Positions 18,272 to 27,856 of a DNA stretch of 64,000 bases are shown here, in pieces. Within the stretch, counting starts at the first letter, position 1, and the number at the start of each line of letters is the position of its first letter. Both the position numbers and the translations under genes were made by a program. Source of the stretch: JBBCJR01 sp037190805 (GTDB lineage: Bacteria; Pseudomonadota; Alphaproteobacteria; Sphingomonadales; Sphingomonadaceae); NCBI GenBank assembly GCA_037190805.1, contig JBBCJR010000025.1, forward strand, positions 1 to 64,000. The letters are read 5' to 3'. The notes under the pieces were generated by a model. The model was not told the DNA's origin. It made no database searches and worked only from the letters and a program-made list of their open reading frames with translations.

Positions 18272-21200
18272 ATGAACATCCGTATCTGGGGTCCGATCCT
18301 GGCTGGCGTGGCCGCGTTGCTGCCCGTCGCCGCGCTCAGCATCGATCGACCGCAGGTGACGCGTTTCACCCCCGAGGGCCGCGCCGAGGATATCCGCCAG
18401 GTGACGGCCCGCTTCTCGATGGCGATGGTCCGCTTCGGCGACCCGTCGGCCCGCGATCCCTTTGCGATCGATTGCGCGGCAAAGGGCAAGGGCCGGTGGG
18501 CGGATTCGCGCACCTGGGTCTATGATTTCGATGCCCCGGTCCCGGGCGGCATGCGCTGCCGGTTCAACGCCCGGCCAGACCTCGCCGCCGTCGACGGCCA
18601 ATCCCTGGCTGGCCGGAGCAGCTTCACCTTCGACAGCGGCGGGCCATCGGTTCGCTCCATTCTCCCGCGCCAGGGCGACGAAGTGGAGGAAGACCAGACC
18701 TTCCTCGTCGCCGTCAACGGCACCGCCGATATCGAGTCGGTGAAATCGCTCGCCGCCTGCACCGTGGACGGCGTCGGTGAAGCGATCCCCGTCGACATCC
18801 TGCCTACTGCGACCCGCGACGCCCTGGTCGCGCGGCTCGGCGAGCGGTGGCCGATGCGCTCCTTCCTTTATGACGCCGGCATTAACGAGCTTGCCGCCAC
18901 TCCAGCGGCTCGCAATGCCCAGCTGGCATCTGTCGTCGCTCTGAAATGTCGGCGGCCGCTGCCGGCGGGTCGCGACATGTCGATCCTGTGGCCAGCCGGC
19001 ATCCGCACCGCGACGGGCTTCACCGCCGGACGCGATCGCCGCTTCGGCTATTCGGTCCGCGCCCCGTTCACGGCCCGGGTCGAATGCCGCCGGGTCAATC
19101 CAGCCGCCGGCTGCAACCCGGTGGAGGGCCTGAACGTCAACTTCTCCGCCGCCGTCCCGCGCGAGCTGGCCGAGCGCATTCGGCTCGTCACCCCCACGGG
19201 ATCGCTGAAACCCGACTTCTCCGATGTGAAGTCCAACAGCGTCGACAGCGTCTCATTCCCCGCTCCCCTGCCCGAAAACGCGACCCTCAAAGTCGAGCTT
19301 CCCACGGATATCAAGGATCAGAGCGGCCGGGCGTTGGCCAACGCCGACCGTTTCCCCCTCGACGTCCGCGTCGACCCGGCACCGCCGCTGGTCAAGTTCG
19401 CCGCCGGCTTCGGGGTTTTGGAAGCGAAGGAAGGCGGCGTCCTTCCGGTTACCGTCCGCAACGTCGAGCCGGCGCTCGCCGGGCGCGTCACCGCCGTCAC
19501 CGGCCAGACCCTCAACGCCAGCGGATCGGACGCGGAGGTCGCCGCCTGGCTGCGCCGCCTCGACAAGGCCGAGGACCGCGACGTTGAGGAAGTGAAGCAC
19601 GGCGATGACACGCGGCTCGTCAACAACACCCGGTCGACCCCGCTGATCGAGGGCAGTGCGGGGCAGCCGCTGAAGGTCGACCTACCCGCCAAGGGCAAGG
19701 GTTTCGAGGTCGTCGGCATCCCGCTCAAAACCCCCGGCTTCCACATCGTCGAGCTGGCCAGCCCGACGCTGGGCAAGGCCCTCCTCGGCCGCGATGCGCC
19801 GCGCTATGTCGCGGCCGGCGCGCTGGTCACCGACATGAGCGTCCATTTCAAATGGGGCCGCGCGGCCTCTCTGGTGTGGGTGACGCGACTGTCGGACGGC
19901 CGACCGGTCGCCGGCGCCGACATCGCCATTTCGGACAGCTGCACCGGCCGCCGCCTCGCGGGCGGCCGCACGGATCAGTCGGGACGGCTGTCTGTTCCCG
20001 GCGGCCTGCCAGAGCCTGAAACCTATGGCAGTTGCGACTATGATGATCATCCGCTGATGGTCAGCGCCCGCGCGGGCGGCGATTTCAGCTTCACCCTCAC
20101 CAGCTGGGGCAACGGCATCACGCCGTCCGACTTCGACCTGCCGTTCGGGTGGACGGCGCCCCGGCCGATCATCCACACCATCTTCGACCGCACCCTGATC
20201 CGGGCCGGCGAGACGGTCGAGATGAAGCATGTCATGCGCCTGCCGGTCGCCGCCGGCTTCACCCGGCCGGCTCAGCCCCTGTCGGGTATGCTCACCATCA
20301 CCCATCTGGGCGCGGGCGGCGAATTTCAGGTCCCCTTCACCATCGGGCGCGACGGCATCGGCGAGAGCCGCTGGGCGGCGCCCCGCGACGCACGGCTGGG
20401 CGATTACGTTCTGACCTTCAAGGCGGGCGAAACGACTTATTATTCCGACGCCCGGTTCCGGGTCGACGAATACCGTCTACCGACCATGACGGCGTCGGTC
20501 CAAGGTCCGGGCCGGGTGCTGATCAACCCGGCGGACGTGCCGGTCGACCTCTACGCCGGCTATCTGTCGGGCGGCGGCGCGGGCGGCATGGCGGTGAAGT
20601 TGCGCGCCGTCGTCGAACAGCGCGGTGGCAGCGTCGCGGGCTACGAGAATTTCACCTTCGGCGGCGACCGGATCGTCGAAGGCAGCCGGCCGCTGGACGG
20701 CAGCGGCACGGCGGAAGCCAACACCGCCGGCCAGCGGGTGCGGGTGATCCCGGCGACGCTGGGCGCGGCGGGTGGCGCCCGCATCGCCGTCCCCGGTCCG
20801 TTCAAGGTCGACGTACCGTCCAACCTCGTCGTCGAGATGGACTATCAGGACGCTTCGGGCGAGGTATTGACTGCCTCAAGCCGCATCCCGATCGATCCGG
20901 CGGCGGTCAAGCTCGGTATCCGCACCGACGGCTGGCTGATGAAGGACGACGACCTCAGGCTGCAGATCGTCGCCCTCGACAGCGACAACAAGCCGGTGCG
21001 CGGCCAGCGGGTCGAGGTCGCCCTTTACAGCCGCGAGATTCTGTCGGCGCGGCGGCGGCTGATCGGCGGTTTCTACGCTTATGACAATGCCGAGCGGACG
21101 ACGAAGATCAAGGCCTCGTGCAACGGCATTTCGGATGCCCAGGGCCTCGTGTCCTGCACCATCGATCCCGGCGTCTCGGGCGAGGTCGAGGTGCAGGCGA

Positions 21201-24016
21201 CCACCACGGACAAGGCCGGCAACGTCGCCCGCGCCAATCGCAGTGTCTGGCTGGTCGGCACCGACGACTGGTGGTTCGGCGGCGACAATGGCGACCGCAT
21301 GGACCTGATTCCCGAGCGCACCGACTACGCTCCCGGTGATACCGCCCGCCTGCAGGTGCGGATGCCGTTCCGCAGCGCGACGGCACTGGTGACGGTGGAG
21401 CGCGAAGGCGTGGTCTCCAGCTTCGTCACCACCCTCACGGGCACCAACCCGGTGGTCGAGGTACCGATGACCGGCGCCTATGCGCCCAATGTCTATGTCT
21501 CGGTGATGGCGGTGCGCGGCCGTATCGCAGGCTGGCGGCTGTGGCTGGCCCAGCTGGCGCGGGACTGGAACCTGCCCTTCTTCTCGCGCGACGGCGCCCG
21601 ACCGACGGCGCTGGTCGACCTCGCAAAGCCCAGCTACCGGATCGGCATGACCCGGCTGAAGGTCGGCTGGGACACGCACCGGCTGGCGGTGACGGTGAAA
21701 CCGGCGGCCGAGACCTACCGGGTCCGCCAGACGGTCGATGTCGCCCTCGCCGTCGCCGCGCCCAAGGGCCGCGCCCTGCCCGCCGACGCCGAAGTGACGG
21801 TGGCAGCGGTCGACGAGGCGCTGCTTCAGCTCCAGCCCAACGACAGCTGGTCGCTGCTCGATGCGATGATGGGGCAGCGCGACCTGTCGGTGCTAACCTC
21901 CACCGCGCAGATGCAGGTGGTCGGCAAGCGTCATTACGGCCGCAAGGCGGTGGCGGCGGGCGGCGGCGGCGGCCTCGGTTTTGCCGGCGTCACGCGTGAG
22001 AATTTCCAGCCCTTGCTGTTGTGGCGGGGCCGGGTGAAGCTGGACGCCCAAGGTCGCGCGGCGGTGAAGGTGCCTCTGTCCGACGCCTTGTCGGCCTTCC
22101 GCATCGTCGCCGTCGCCACCGCTGGCGATGACTTGTTCGGCACCGGACAGGCGACGGTCAGGACGGTGCAGGATCTCCAGATCTTCGCCGGGGCGCCTCC
22201 TGTCGTCCGCGACGGCGACCGTTATCAGGCAGTGTTCACGCTCAGGAACGGCACCGAACAGTCGATGACTGTCACCGCCACCCCGGCCGTCGCACCGGCG
22301 GTGATGACCGGCCCGCCGATCACCGTCACCATACCGGCCGGCAGCACGCGTCCCGTCTATTGGAATGCGATCGGCCCCAAGGGGGTCGACCAGCTTGCCT
22401 GGACCGTGACCGCCCGCACGGCGGACGGCAAGGCCAGCGATCAGGTGCGGATCGTTCAGACCGTGGTCCCGGCCGTGCCGGATGCCGTGATCCAGTCGTC
22501 GCTGATGCGCGTCGACGGCTCCCTCGACCTGCCCGTCGCCCGACCTGCGAACGCTCTGCCCGGCCGGGGCGGCATCGAGGTCGCGCTCAGCCCCAGCCTC
22601 ACCGCCGTGCTCGCGGGGGTCGAGCGCTATATGGCGGTCTATCCCTATACCTGCATCGAACAGCTGGCGTCCCGCGCCATCGTGTCGGGTAGCGCGACGG
22701 AATGGGACGGAGTGATGGCGCGCCTGCCCCTCCACCTCGATCGCGACGGGCTGGCCCGCTATTTCCCGACCGATGCGCTCGAGGGCAGCCCCGGCCTCAC
22801 CGCCTATCTGCTGTCGATCGCGGCTGAAGCGGGTAACGAGCTTCCCGCAGCAGCCCGGACGCGGATGATCGCCGGCCTCACCGCCTTCGTCGATGGGCGG
22901 CTGGAACGCCCCGAATGGGTGGTCGGCAACGCCGTCGTCGCGCGCACCGCCGCCATCGCCGCGCTGGCGCGTCAGGGCGCAGCCAATGCCGGCATGATCG
23001 ACGGCATCGGTGACTGGGACGCGCGCGATCTGCCGACGACGGCGCTCATCGACCAGATCGTCATCCTGCGCCGCATGACCGGCATTCCCAATGCCGGTCA
23101 GCGGCTGGCGACGGCGGAGCAGGTGCTGCGCGGCCGCTTCGACACCCAAGGCACCACCCTCGCATTCACGCCACGCCCCAATGAGCGCGACGCCTATTCA
23201 GTGGTCTCCAACGACGAGAATGCAGTCCGCGCCGTCCTCGCCGTCCTCGACCGGCCGGCCTGGCGCGACGATGCGCCGCTGATGCTGCGCGGCGCCATCC
23301 AGCGCCAGCGGCAGGCGCGCTGGGACACCACCACCGCCAATGCCTGGGGCGCCATTGCCGTCCGCCGTTTCGCTGCTTCGTTCGAGACGGCGGCCGTCAC
23401 CGGCTCAACCAGCGCCCTGCTGGGCAATGCCCGACGCGCCATCCGCTTCGCGGGTGCCGACGCGCCTGCGCCTGTGACGCTGCCCTGGCCCGCCGGCCCG
23501 GGCTCGCTAGCCCTGCGCCACGAGGGCAATGGCGCGCCCTGGGCGGTGGTCACCAGCCGCGCCGCCGTGCCGCTCGCCAAGCCAATGACCAGCGGCTACC
23601 GCATCGCCCGCGAGGTCACACCGGTAGAGCAGAAGGTGAAAGACCGACTGACCCGCGGCGATGTCGTCCGCGTTCGCCTCACAATTGAAGCGGGGGCGGA
23701 GCGCGCATGGGTAGTCGTCAACGATCCGATCCCAGCCGGCGCCAGCATCGTCGGTGATCTTGGCGGCCAGTCAGCGCTGCTCGCGGGACAGGGCGGCAGC
23801 GACGGCACGGCCACGCCCAGCTTCATCGAACGACGGCAGGACAGCTTCCAGGCCTTTTACGCCTTCGCACCCGCCGGCCGGTTCACGGTCGACTATCTGC
23901 TTCGCCTGAACGGCGCCGGCACTTTCCACCTGCCGCCGACGCGGGTCGAGGCGATGTATGCACCCGAGGCGTTCGCGATGCTGCCCAATGCGCCGGTGAC
24001 GGTGTCGATGCGGTGA
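18272..24016 (+). CDS. bacterial alpha-2-macroglobulin (YfhM-like, type 1)
   Basis: A 1914-residue periplasmic protein, longer than the roughly 1650 of the Escherichia coli homologue. A type I signal peptide (about 1-22) lacks a lipobox cysteine, so unlike YfhM it is apparently not a lipoprotein. Repeated MG-type beta domains fill the first two-thirds; the A2M core GWDTHRL and the block VKVPLSDALSAFRIVAVAT precede the thioester motif CIEQ at Cys1461, in the context YPYTCIEQLASR. It is thought to trap foreign proteases and to cooperate with PBP1C in repairing breached peptidoglycan. pbpC overlaps its stop codon by four bases, as in many Gram-negatives. Confidence 0.93.
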   Translation: MNIRIWGPILAGVAALLPVAALSIDRPQVTRFTPEGRAEDIRQVTARFSMAMVRFGDPSARDPFAIDCAAKGKGRWADSRTWVYDFDAPVPGGMRCRFNARPDLAAVDGQSLAGRSSFTFDSGGPSVRSILPRQGDEVEEDQTFLVAVNGTADIESVKSLAACTVDGVGEAIPVDILPTATRDALVARLGERWPMRSFLYDAGINELAATPAARNAQLASVVALKCRRPLPAGRDMSILWPAGIRTATGFTAGRDRRFGYSVRAPFTARVECRRVNPAAGCNPVEGLNVNFSAAVPRELAERIRLVTPTGSLKPDFSDVKSNSVDSVSFPAPLPENATLKVELPTDIKDQSGRALANADRFPLDVRVDPAPPLVKFAAGFGVLEAKEGGVLPVTVRNVEPALAGRVTAVTGQTLNASGSDAEVAAWLRRLDKAEDRDVEEVKHGDDTRLVNNTRSTPLIEGSAGQPLKVDLPAKGKGFEVVGIPLKTPGFHIVELASPTLGKALLGRDAPRYVAAGALVTDMSVHFKWGRAASLVWVTRLSDGRPVAGADIAISDSCTGRRLAGGRTDQSGRLSVPGGLPEPETYGSCDYDDHPLMVSARAGGDFSFTLTSWGNGITPSDFDLPFGWTAPRPIIHTIFDRTLIRAGETVEMKHVMRLPVAAGFTRPAQPLSGMLTITHLGAGGEFQVPFTIGRDGIGESRWAAPRDARLGDYVLTFKAGETTYYSDARFRVDEYRLPTMTASVQGPGRVLINPADVPVDLYAGYLSGGGAGGMAVKLRAVVEQRGGSVAGYENFTFGGDRIVEGSRPLDGSGTAEANTAGQRVRVIPATLGAAGGARIAVPGPFKVDVPSNLVVEMDYQDASGEVLTASSRIPIDPAAVKLGIRTDGWLMKDDDLRLQIVALDSDNKPVRGQRVEVALYSREILSARRRLIGGFYAYDNAERTTKIKASCNGISDAQGLVSCTIDPGVSGEVEVQATTTDKAGNVARANRSVWLVGTDDWWFGGDNGDRMDLIPERTDYAPGDTARLQVRMPFRSATALVTVEREGVVSSFVTTLTGTNPVVEVPMTGAYAPNVYVSVMAVRGRIAGWRLWLAQLARDWNLPFFSRDGARPTALVDLAKPSYRIGMTRLKVGWDTHRLAVTVKPAAETYRVRQTVDVALAVAAPKGRALPADAEVTVAAVDEALLQLQPNDSWSLLDAMMGQRDLSVLTSTAQMQVVGKRHYGRKAVAAGGGGGLGFAGVTRENFQPLLLWRGRVKLDAQGRAAVKVPLSDALSAFRIVAVATAGDDLFGTGQATVRTVQDLQIFAGAPPVVRDGDRYQAVFTLRNGTEQSMTVTATPAVAPAVMTGPPITVTIPAGSTRPVYWNAIGPKGVDQLAWTVTARTADGKASDQVRIVQTVVPAVPDAVIQSSLMRVDGSLDLPVARPANALPGRGGIEVALSPSLTAVLAGVERYMAVYPYTCIEQLASRAIVSGSATEWDGVMARLPLHLDRDGLARYFPTDALEGSPGLTAYLLSIAAEAGNELPAAARTRMIAGLTAFVDGRLERPEWVVGNAVVARTAAIAALARQGAANAGMIDGIGDWDARDLPTTALIDQIVILRRMTGIPNAGQRLATAEQVLRGRFDTQGTTLAFTPRPNERDAYSVVSNDENAVRAVLAVLDRPAWRDDAPLMLRGAIQRQRQARWDTTTANAWGAIAVRRFAASFETAAVTGSTSALLGNARRAIRFAGADAPAPVTLPWPAGPGSLALRHEGNGAPWAVVTSRAAVPLAKPMTSGYRIAREVTPVEQKVKDRLTRGDVVRVRLTIEAGAERAWVVVNDPIPAGASIVGDLGGQSALLAGQGGSDGTATPSFIERRQDSFQAFYAFAPAGRFTVDYLLRLNGAGTFHLPPTRVEAMYAPEAFAMLPNAPVTVSMR

Positions 24017-26142
24017 TCCGGGACCTCGATCGCGCCGCGCGCCTGTGGCTGGCCGGCGGCGCGGCGTTCATGGTGCTGGTTCTGGCCTTTCACCTCTGGA
24101 CCCGGCCACCCGCCATGCCCGGCTATACCGAAACCCGCGCTGCATGGGCCCCTTCCGAGGCCTATCTGAAAGACCGGAACGGCCGGCTGCTCGACGCCAT
24201 CCGGGTTGATTTCGCGACCCGGCGGCTGGCCTGGGCGCCGCTGGACGCGATCGCCCCCGCCCTCCCCCGCGCCCTGATCGCGGCCGAGGACCGTCGCTTC
24301 CGTTTCCATGGCGGCGTCGACTGGCTGGCGCTGGCGGGCGCGGTCAGGGACCGGATCGCCGGGCGACCGCTCCGAGGGGCAAGCACCATCACCATGCAGC
24401 TTGCGGGCCTGCTCGACCCCACGCTTGGGGGCGGCGGCCGCAGATCCCTGCACGCCAAGCTCGTCCAGATGCGCGCCGCCCGCGCGATCGAGGGGCACTG
24501 GAGCAAGGACCAGATCCTGGAGGCCTATCTCAACCTGGTGACGTTCCGGGGCGAGATTCAGGGTGTCGACGCCGCCGCGCGCATTCTTGCCGCCAAGGCG
24601 CCCGCCGCGCTGTCGGCCAGTGAAAGCACGGTGCTGGCAGCGCTCTTGCCAGCCCCCTCGGCCAGCCCCCGGCGGGTCGCCACGCGCGCCTGCCGGATCG
24701 CGAACCGCAGCGGCCTCAGCGCATCCTGCCCTGCCCTGCCCGCCACCGCCGCCGACATGCTGGGCCGGCGCGCGCGCACTCATGATCCCGACCTGGCCCC
24801 GCACCTCGCCCGCAGGTTGCTCGACCGGCCGGGGATCAGCGTCACCTCGACCCTGGACGCGCGCGCGCAGAGCTTCGTCGCTCAGGCATTGGGCCAGCAG
24901 CTCGACCGCATCGGCGCCCGCGCGGCTCGCGACGGCGCCGCCGTGGTCATCGACAATGCCAGCGGCGAGGTGCTCGCCTATGTCGGTTCTGGCGGCGGCT
25001 CCAGCCGGGCTGCGGCGGTCGACGGCGCCAGCGCCTATCGTCAGGCCGGATCGACGCTGAAGCCCTTCCTCTACGGCCTGGCCATAGAGCGCGGCTATCT
25101 GACCGCCGCGTCGCTGCTCGACGACAGCCCGGTCCATCTCGACACCGCCACCGGCCTCTACGTGCCCCAGAATTACGATCGCGGCTTTCACGGCCTGGTC
25201 AGCGCCCGCACCGCGCTCGGTTCATCCCTCAACGTCCCGGCGGTCAGGACTTTGCTCCTGACCGGCGTCGAGCCGTTCCGCGACCGGCTATGGGATGCAG
25301 GTTATAGGGGCCTCACGCAGGACGGCGACTTCTACGGCTATTCGCTGGCGCTGGGATCTGCCGAGGTGACGCTTGTCGAGCAGGCGGCCGCCTATCGGAT
25401 GCTGGCGCGCGGCGGGTTGTGGTCGCCGTTGCGGTTCCGCCCCGACGAGGCGGACAAACCGGATCGGCGGGTGATGCCGGAGGCCGCGGCGGCGATCGTC
25501 GCCGATATGCTGGCCGACCCCGGCGCCCGCGCGCTCAGCTTCGGTCTCGACAACCAGCTCGGCCTGCCATTCTGGGCCGCCGTGAAGACCGGGACATCGA
25601 AGGCGATGCGCGACAACTGGTGCGTCGGCTTCTCCCAGCGCTACACAGTCGCGGTCTGGATCGGCAATTTCGAAGGCGACTCGATGACCGGCGTCTCAGG
25701 CGTCACCGGCGCGGCGCCGGTCTGGCGGGACATCATGCTCGGCCTTCATGCGGGGCAGCCACCCGCCACGCCAGCAAGACCCCAGGGTATCGAGGAGCGG
25801 GTCATTCGGTTCGCGCCCGCCGTGGAGCCCGAGCGACATGAACTATTCCTCGCCGGCACCGGCCAAAATCTGTTCGCCGCTACGGCCCCCGCCGCCGGCC
25901 GGCCGCGCATCGTCACGCCGGTCGCCGGGACCATCTATGCCCTCGATCCCGATATCCCGCCGGGCCGCCAACAGGTGCGCTTCGCCGCCGCCGGCGTCGA
26001 CAATAGCGCTCGCCTGGTCCTGGACGGCCGCCCCCTCGCGGTATTGGATCAGCTCTGGAATCCAGTGCCGGGCGCCCATCGCCTGGTGCTGGCGGACGCG
26101 AACGGCAAAGCGCTCGACAGTGTCCTCTTCCACGTCCGATGA
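24013..26142 (+). CDS. pbpC: penicillin-binding protein 1C
   Basis: A 709-residue bifunctional murein synthase. An N-terminal membrane helix (about 13-31) is followed by the GT51 glycosyltransferase with EDRRFRFHGGVDW (about 93-105) and GASTITMQLAGLL. The transpeptidase domain has the active-site Ser347 in STLK, and KTGT with Lys525. The C-terminal approximately 100 residues form the PBP1C-specific domain (RIVTPVAGTIYALDPDIP). It acts at the periplasmic face of the inner membrane. The start is a GTG in a GTGA overlap with the macroglobulin gene, supporting joint expression. Confidence 0.94.
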   Translation: MIRDLDRAARLWLAGGAAFMVLVLAFHLWTRPPAMPGYTETRAAWAPSEAYLKDRNGRLLDAIRVDFATRRLAWAPLDAIAPALPRALIAAEDRRFRFHGGVDWLALAGAVRDRIAGRPLRGASTITMQLAGLLDPTLGGGGRRSLHAKLVQMRAARAIEGHWSKDQILEAYLNLVTFRGEIQGVDAAARILAAKAPAALSASESTVLAALLPAPSASPRRVATRACRIANRSGLSASCPALPATAADMLGRRARTHDPDLAPHLARRLLDRPGISVTSTLDARAQSFVAQALGQQLDRIGARAARDGAAVVIDNASGEVLAYVGSGGGSSRAAAVDGASAYRQAGSTLKPFLYGLAIERGYLTAASLLDDSPVHLDTATGLYVPQNYDRGFHGLVSARTALGSSLNVPAVRTLLLTGVEPFRDRLWDAGYRGLTQDGDFYGYSLALGSAEVTLVEQAAAYRMLARGGLWSPLRFRPDEADKPDRRVMPEAAAAIVADMLADPGARALSFGLDNQLGLPFWAAVKTGTSKAMRDNWCVGFSQRYTVAVWIGNFEGDSMTGVSGVTGAAPVWRDIMLGLHAGQPPATPARPQGIEERVIRFAPAVEPERHELFLAGTGQNLFAATAPAAGRPRIVTPVAGTIYALDPDIPPGRQQVRFAAAGVDNSARLVLDGRPLAVLDQLWNPVPGAHRLVLADANGKALDSVLFHVR

Positions 26143-26294
26143 TGGCGATCCGCTTCCATTCCGTCGTCCGTCAGATGCGGCTGGACGGAACCGAAACGGT
26201 CCGTCGCGCGTAACCATGCACGAGATGCAGACCCGCGCCTCTGAAGGGGGCCAAAGGGGCCGTGCGCTCGCCGCGGAATAGGGAGAGAGTTTCC

Positions 26295-26564
26295 ATGACC
26301 TGGCTCATCATCATCATCGTTGGCGGCGTTCTTGGGTGGCTTGCCAGCATTATCATGCGGACGGACGCCCAGCAGGGCATCCTGCTCAACATCGTCGTCG
26401 GCGTCGTCGGCGCCTTGCTTGCCGGCTTGCTGTTGTCGCCGCTGTTCGGCGTGCCGCCGATCACCTCCGGCGCGTTCTCGATCGGAGCGCTGCTGATCTC
26501 GCTGCTCGGCGCGGTCATCCTGCTGGCGATCGTCAACCTGTTCCGCCGCGGCCGCGTGCGCTAG
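26295..26564 (+). CDS. GlsB/YeaQ/YmgE family stress-response membrane protein (copy 1)
   Basis: An 89-residue, three-helix inner-membrane protein. It opens with WLIIIIVGGVLGWLAS, keeps the family's small-residue pattern IVVGVVGALLAG, and ends in a short basic tail (RRGRVR). The start at 26295 follows GGGAGAG; an upstream in-frame codon at 26262 lacks support. These transglycosylase-associated proteins are linked to envelope or acid stress in enterobacteria, but their mechanism is unclear. A second, diverged copy lies 0.8 kb downstream on the opposite strand. Confidence 0.85.
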   Translation: MTWLIIIIVGGVLGWLASIIMRTDAQQGILLNIVVGVVGALLAGLLLSPLFGVPPITSGAFSIGALLISLLGAVILLAIVNLFRRGRVR

Positions 26565-26585
26565 TCCCGTAGGCGCGGAAGGAAA

Positions 26586-26615
26586 AGAAGGGCCGTCCGA
26601 GGGGGCGGCCCTTCT
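26586..26615. terminator. bidirectional stem-loop between GlsB copy 1 and the SIMPL gene
   Basis: AGAAGGGCCG (26586-26595) pairs with CGGCCCTTCT (26606-26615) over a 10-base loop, sitting exactly between two convergent stop codons. T-rich flanking sequence is present on the minus side (complement of GGAAAAG), and weakly on the plus side. Confidence 0.7.
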
Positions 26616-26622
26616 GTCATAG

Positions 26623-27336
26623 TCATTCCAGTTCGAAGCTGACGTTCACCGTCACAGTCGTCCGGCTCTCGCCCGGCTCGATGGGGGTCGAGGCGTCCTT
26701 GGCTTCGCGTGCGGCCATCGCCATCACCGGCATCGGGGGGCGGACATAGCCCCCGCCCTCCTCGCTGATCGACATGATCCGCTTGACCCTGAGGCCAGCG
26801 GCACCAGCGTAAAGTTCGGCACGGGCGCGCGCCTTGGCGATGGCATCGCGCCGGGCCGCGTCCTGCGCCACCTCCGGCTTGTCGAGGCCGAAATTGGGGC
26901 CGTTGATCTGATTCGCCCCCTCGGCGACCAGCACGTCCAGAATGCCGCCCGCGCGCGCAATGTCGCGGAACCGGATCGTCACCTGATTGGATGCCTGATA
27001 GCCGACCAGCTGCGGCGGCTGATTCTCGCCGTAGCGATATTGCGGATTGAGGTTGACCGACGAGGTCCGGATATCGTTCGCGGCGACACCGGCCTTGCGC
27101 AGCGCCGCGACCACGGCAGTCATCCGCGAAGCGTTGTCGCGCATCGCCGCCGATGCCGTCGGCGCCTGCGAGACGACGCCGGCACTGATTTCCGCGATGT
27201 CGGGTTTACCGACGATTTCCCCCTCGGCAACGATATCGAGCCGGGTACCCGCCAGCGGCGGCGGGGCCGGCTGGGCGCTGGCGACGGCGGGAACGGCCGC
27301 CGCAAGGCCGAGGGCAAGGGTTGAAGCGCGCACCAT
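26623..27336 (-). CDS. SIMPL domain-containing periplasmic protein
   Basis: A 237-residue exported protein with a signal peptide (about 1-21, ending ASA) and one SIMPL domain (about 32-235). Family marks include the opening VAEGEIVGKPDIAEISAGV, the central SSVNLNPQYRY and the QVTIRFRDIARAG segment. A Met-rich stretch (PPMPVMAMAAREAKD) lies near the end. AAGGAG precedes the ATG. SIMPL proteins occur in bacterial periplasms and in a mammalian kinase-associated protein; their bacterial job is not settled, although oxidative-stress roles have been proposed. It sits between two GlsB-like genes. Confidence 0.88.
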   Translation of the reverse strand: MVRASTLALGLAAAVPAVASAQPAPPPLAGTRLDIVAEGEIVGKPDIAEISAGVVSQAPTASAAMRDNASRMTAVVAALRKAGVAANDIRTSSVNLNPQYRYGENQPPQLVGYQASNQVTIRFRDIARAGGILDVLVAEGANQINGPNFGLDKPEVAQDAARRDAIAKARARAELYAGAAGLRVKRIMSISEEGGGYVRPPMPVMAMAAREAKDASTPIEPGESRTTVTVNVSFELE

Positions 27337-27404
27337 GGATCTCCTTGGTTAGGGTACACTCACACCCTTTATCCGGTCCTTTCGGACGCCAGGATGAACG
27401 AACC

Positions 27405-27659
27405 TCAGGCGGAGCGGTTGCGCACGATCACCCGATAGATCGCCAGGATGGCGATGGCCCCCAAGATCGACGCGATCCAGCCGGCGACCTCGCCCTGCTG
27501 GTAGATGCCCAGCGCCTGTCCCAGAAAGCCGGCGAGCAAGGCGCCCGCGATACCGAGTAGGATGGTGACGATGATGCCGCCCGGATCACGGCCCGGCATC
27601 AGCAGCTTGGCGATCACCCCGACGATGAGCCCCGTGAAGATCCACGAAAGAAAAGCCAT
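27405..27659 (-). CDS. GlsB/YeaQ/YmgE family stress-response membrane protein (copy 2)
   Basis: An 84-residue three-helix membrane protein: helix one FLSWIFTGLIVGVIAKLL, then the family loop MPGRDPGGIIVTILLGIAGA, a second helix, and a third near the C-terminus. This is closer to the canonical YeaQ sequence than copy 1. The start at 27659 follows GGGAGG; a longer frame to 27728 reads through the intergenic region. It is co-directional with the downstream SIMPL gene, with about 70 bases between, and divergent from the RND adaptor. Confidence 0.87.
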   Translation of the reverse strand: MAFLSWIFTGLIVGVIAKLLMPGRDPGGIIVTILLGIAGALLAGFLGQALGIYQQGEVAGWIASILGAIAILAIYRVIVRNRSA

Positions 27660-27726
27660 CCCGTACCTCCCTGTTCCCGCCGTCGACCCAGGACGGCAAG
27701 AGGCGGGAGATTTGACCAAAACTGAC

Positions 27727-27748
27727 ATCGTTGCAAGGCAACAACGAT
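27727..27748. promoter_or_regulatory. inverted repeat upstream of the RND adaptor, possible operator
   Basis: ATCGTTG (27727-27733) is mirrored by CAACGAT (27742-27748), with a second GTTGC/GCAAC pair nested inside. It lies in the roughly 200-base divergent region between GlsB copy 2 and the RND adaptor, overlapping weak promoter-like hexamers (TTGCAA 27731-27736, TCTAAA 27753-27758). No regulator gene adjoins it. Confidence 0.35.
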
Positions 27749-27856
27749 AAGGTCTAAAACAGGTTGCAGAATGGAACCAAAGTCGCCGTCGTCGCCTTGT
27801 GGCGGGCTGACTATGCCGGTAACAGGGCCCGACGAGCTTAGGCGAAACAAGCAGCT

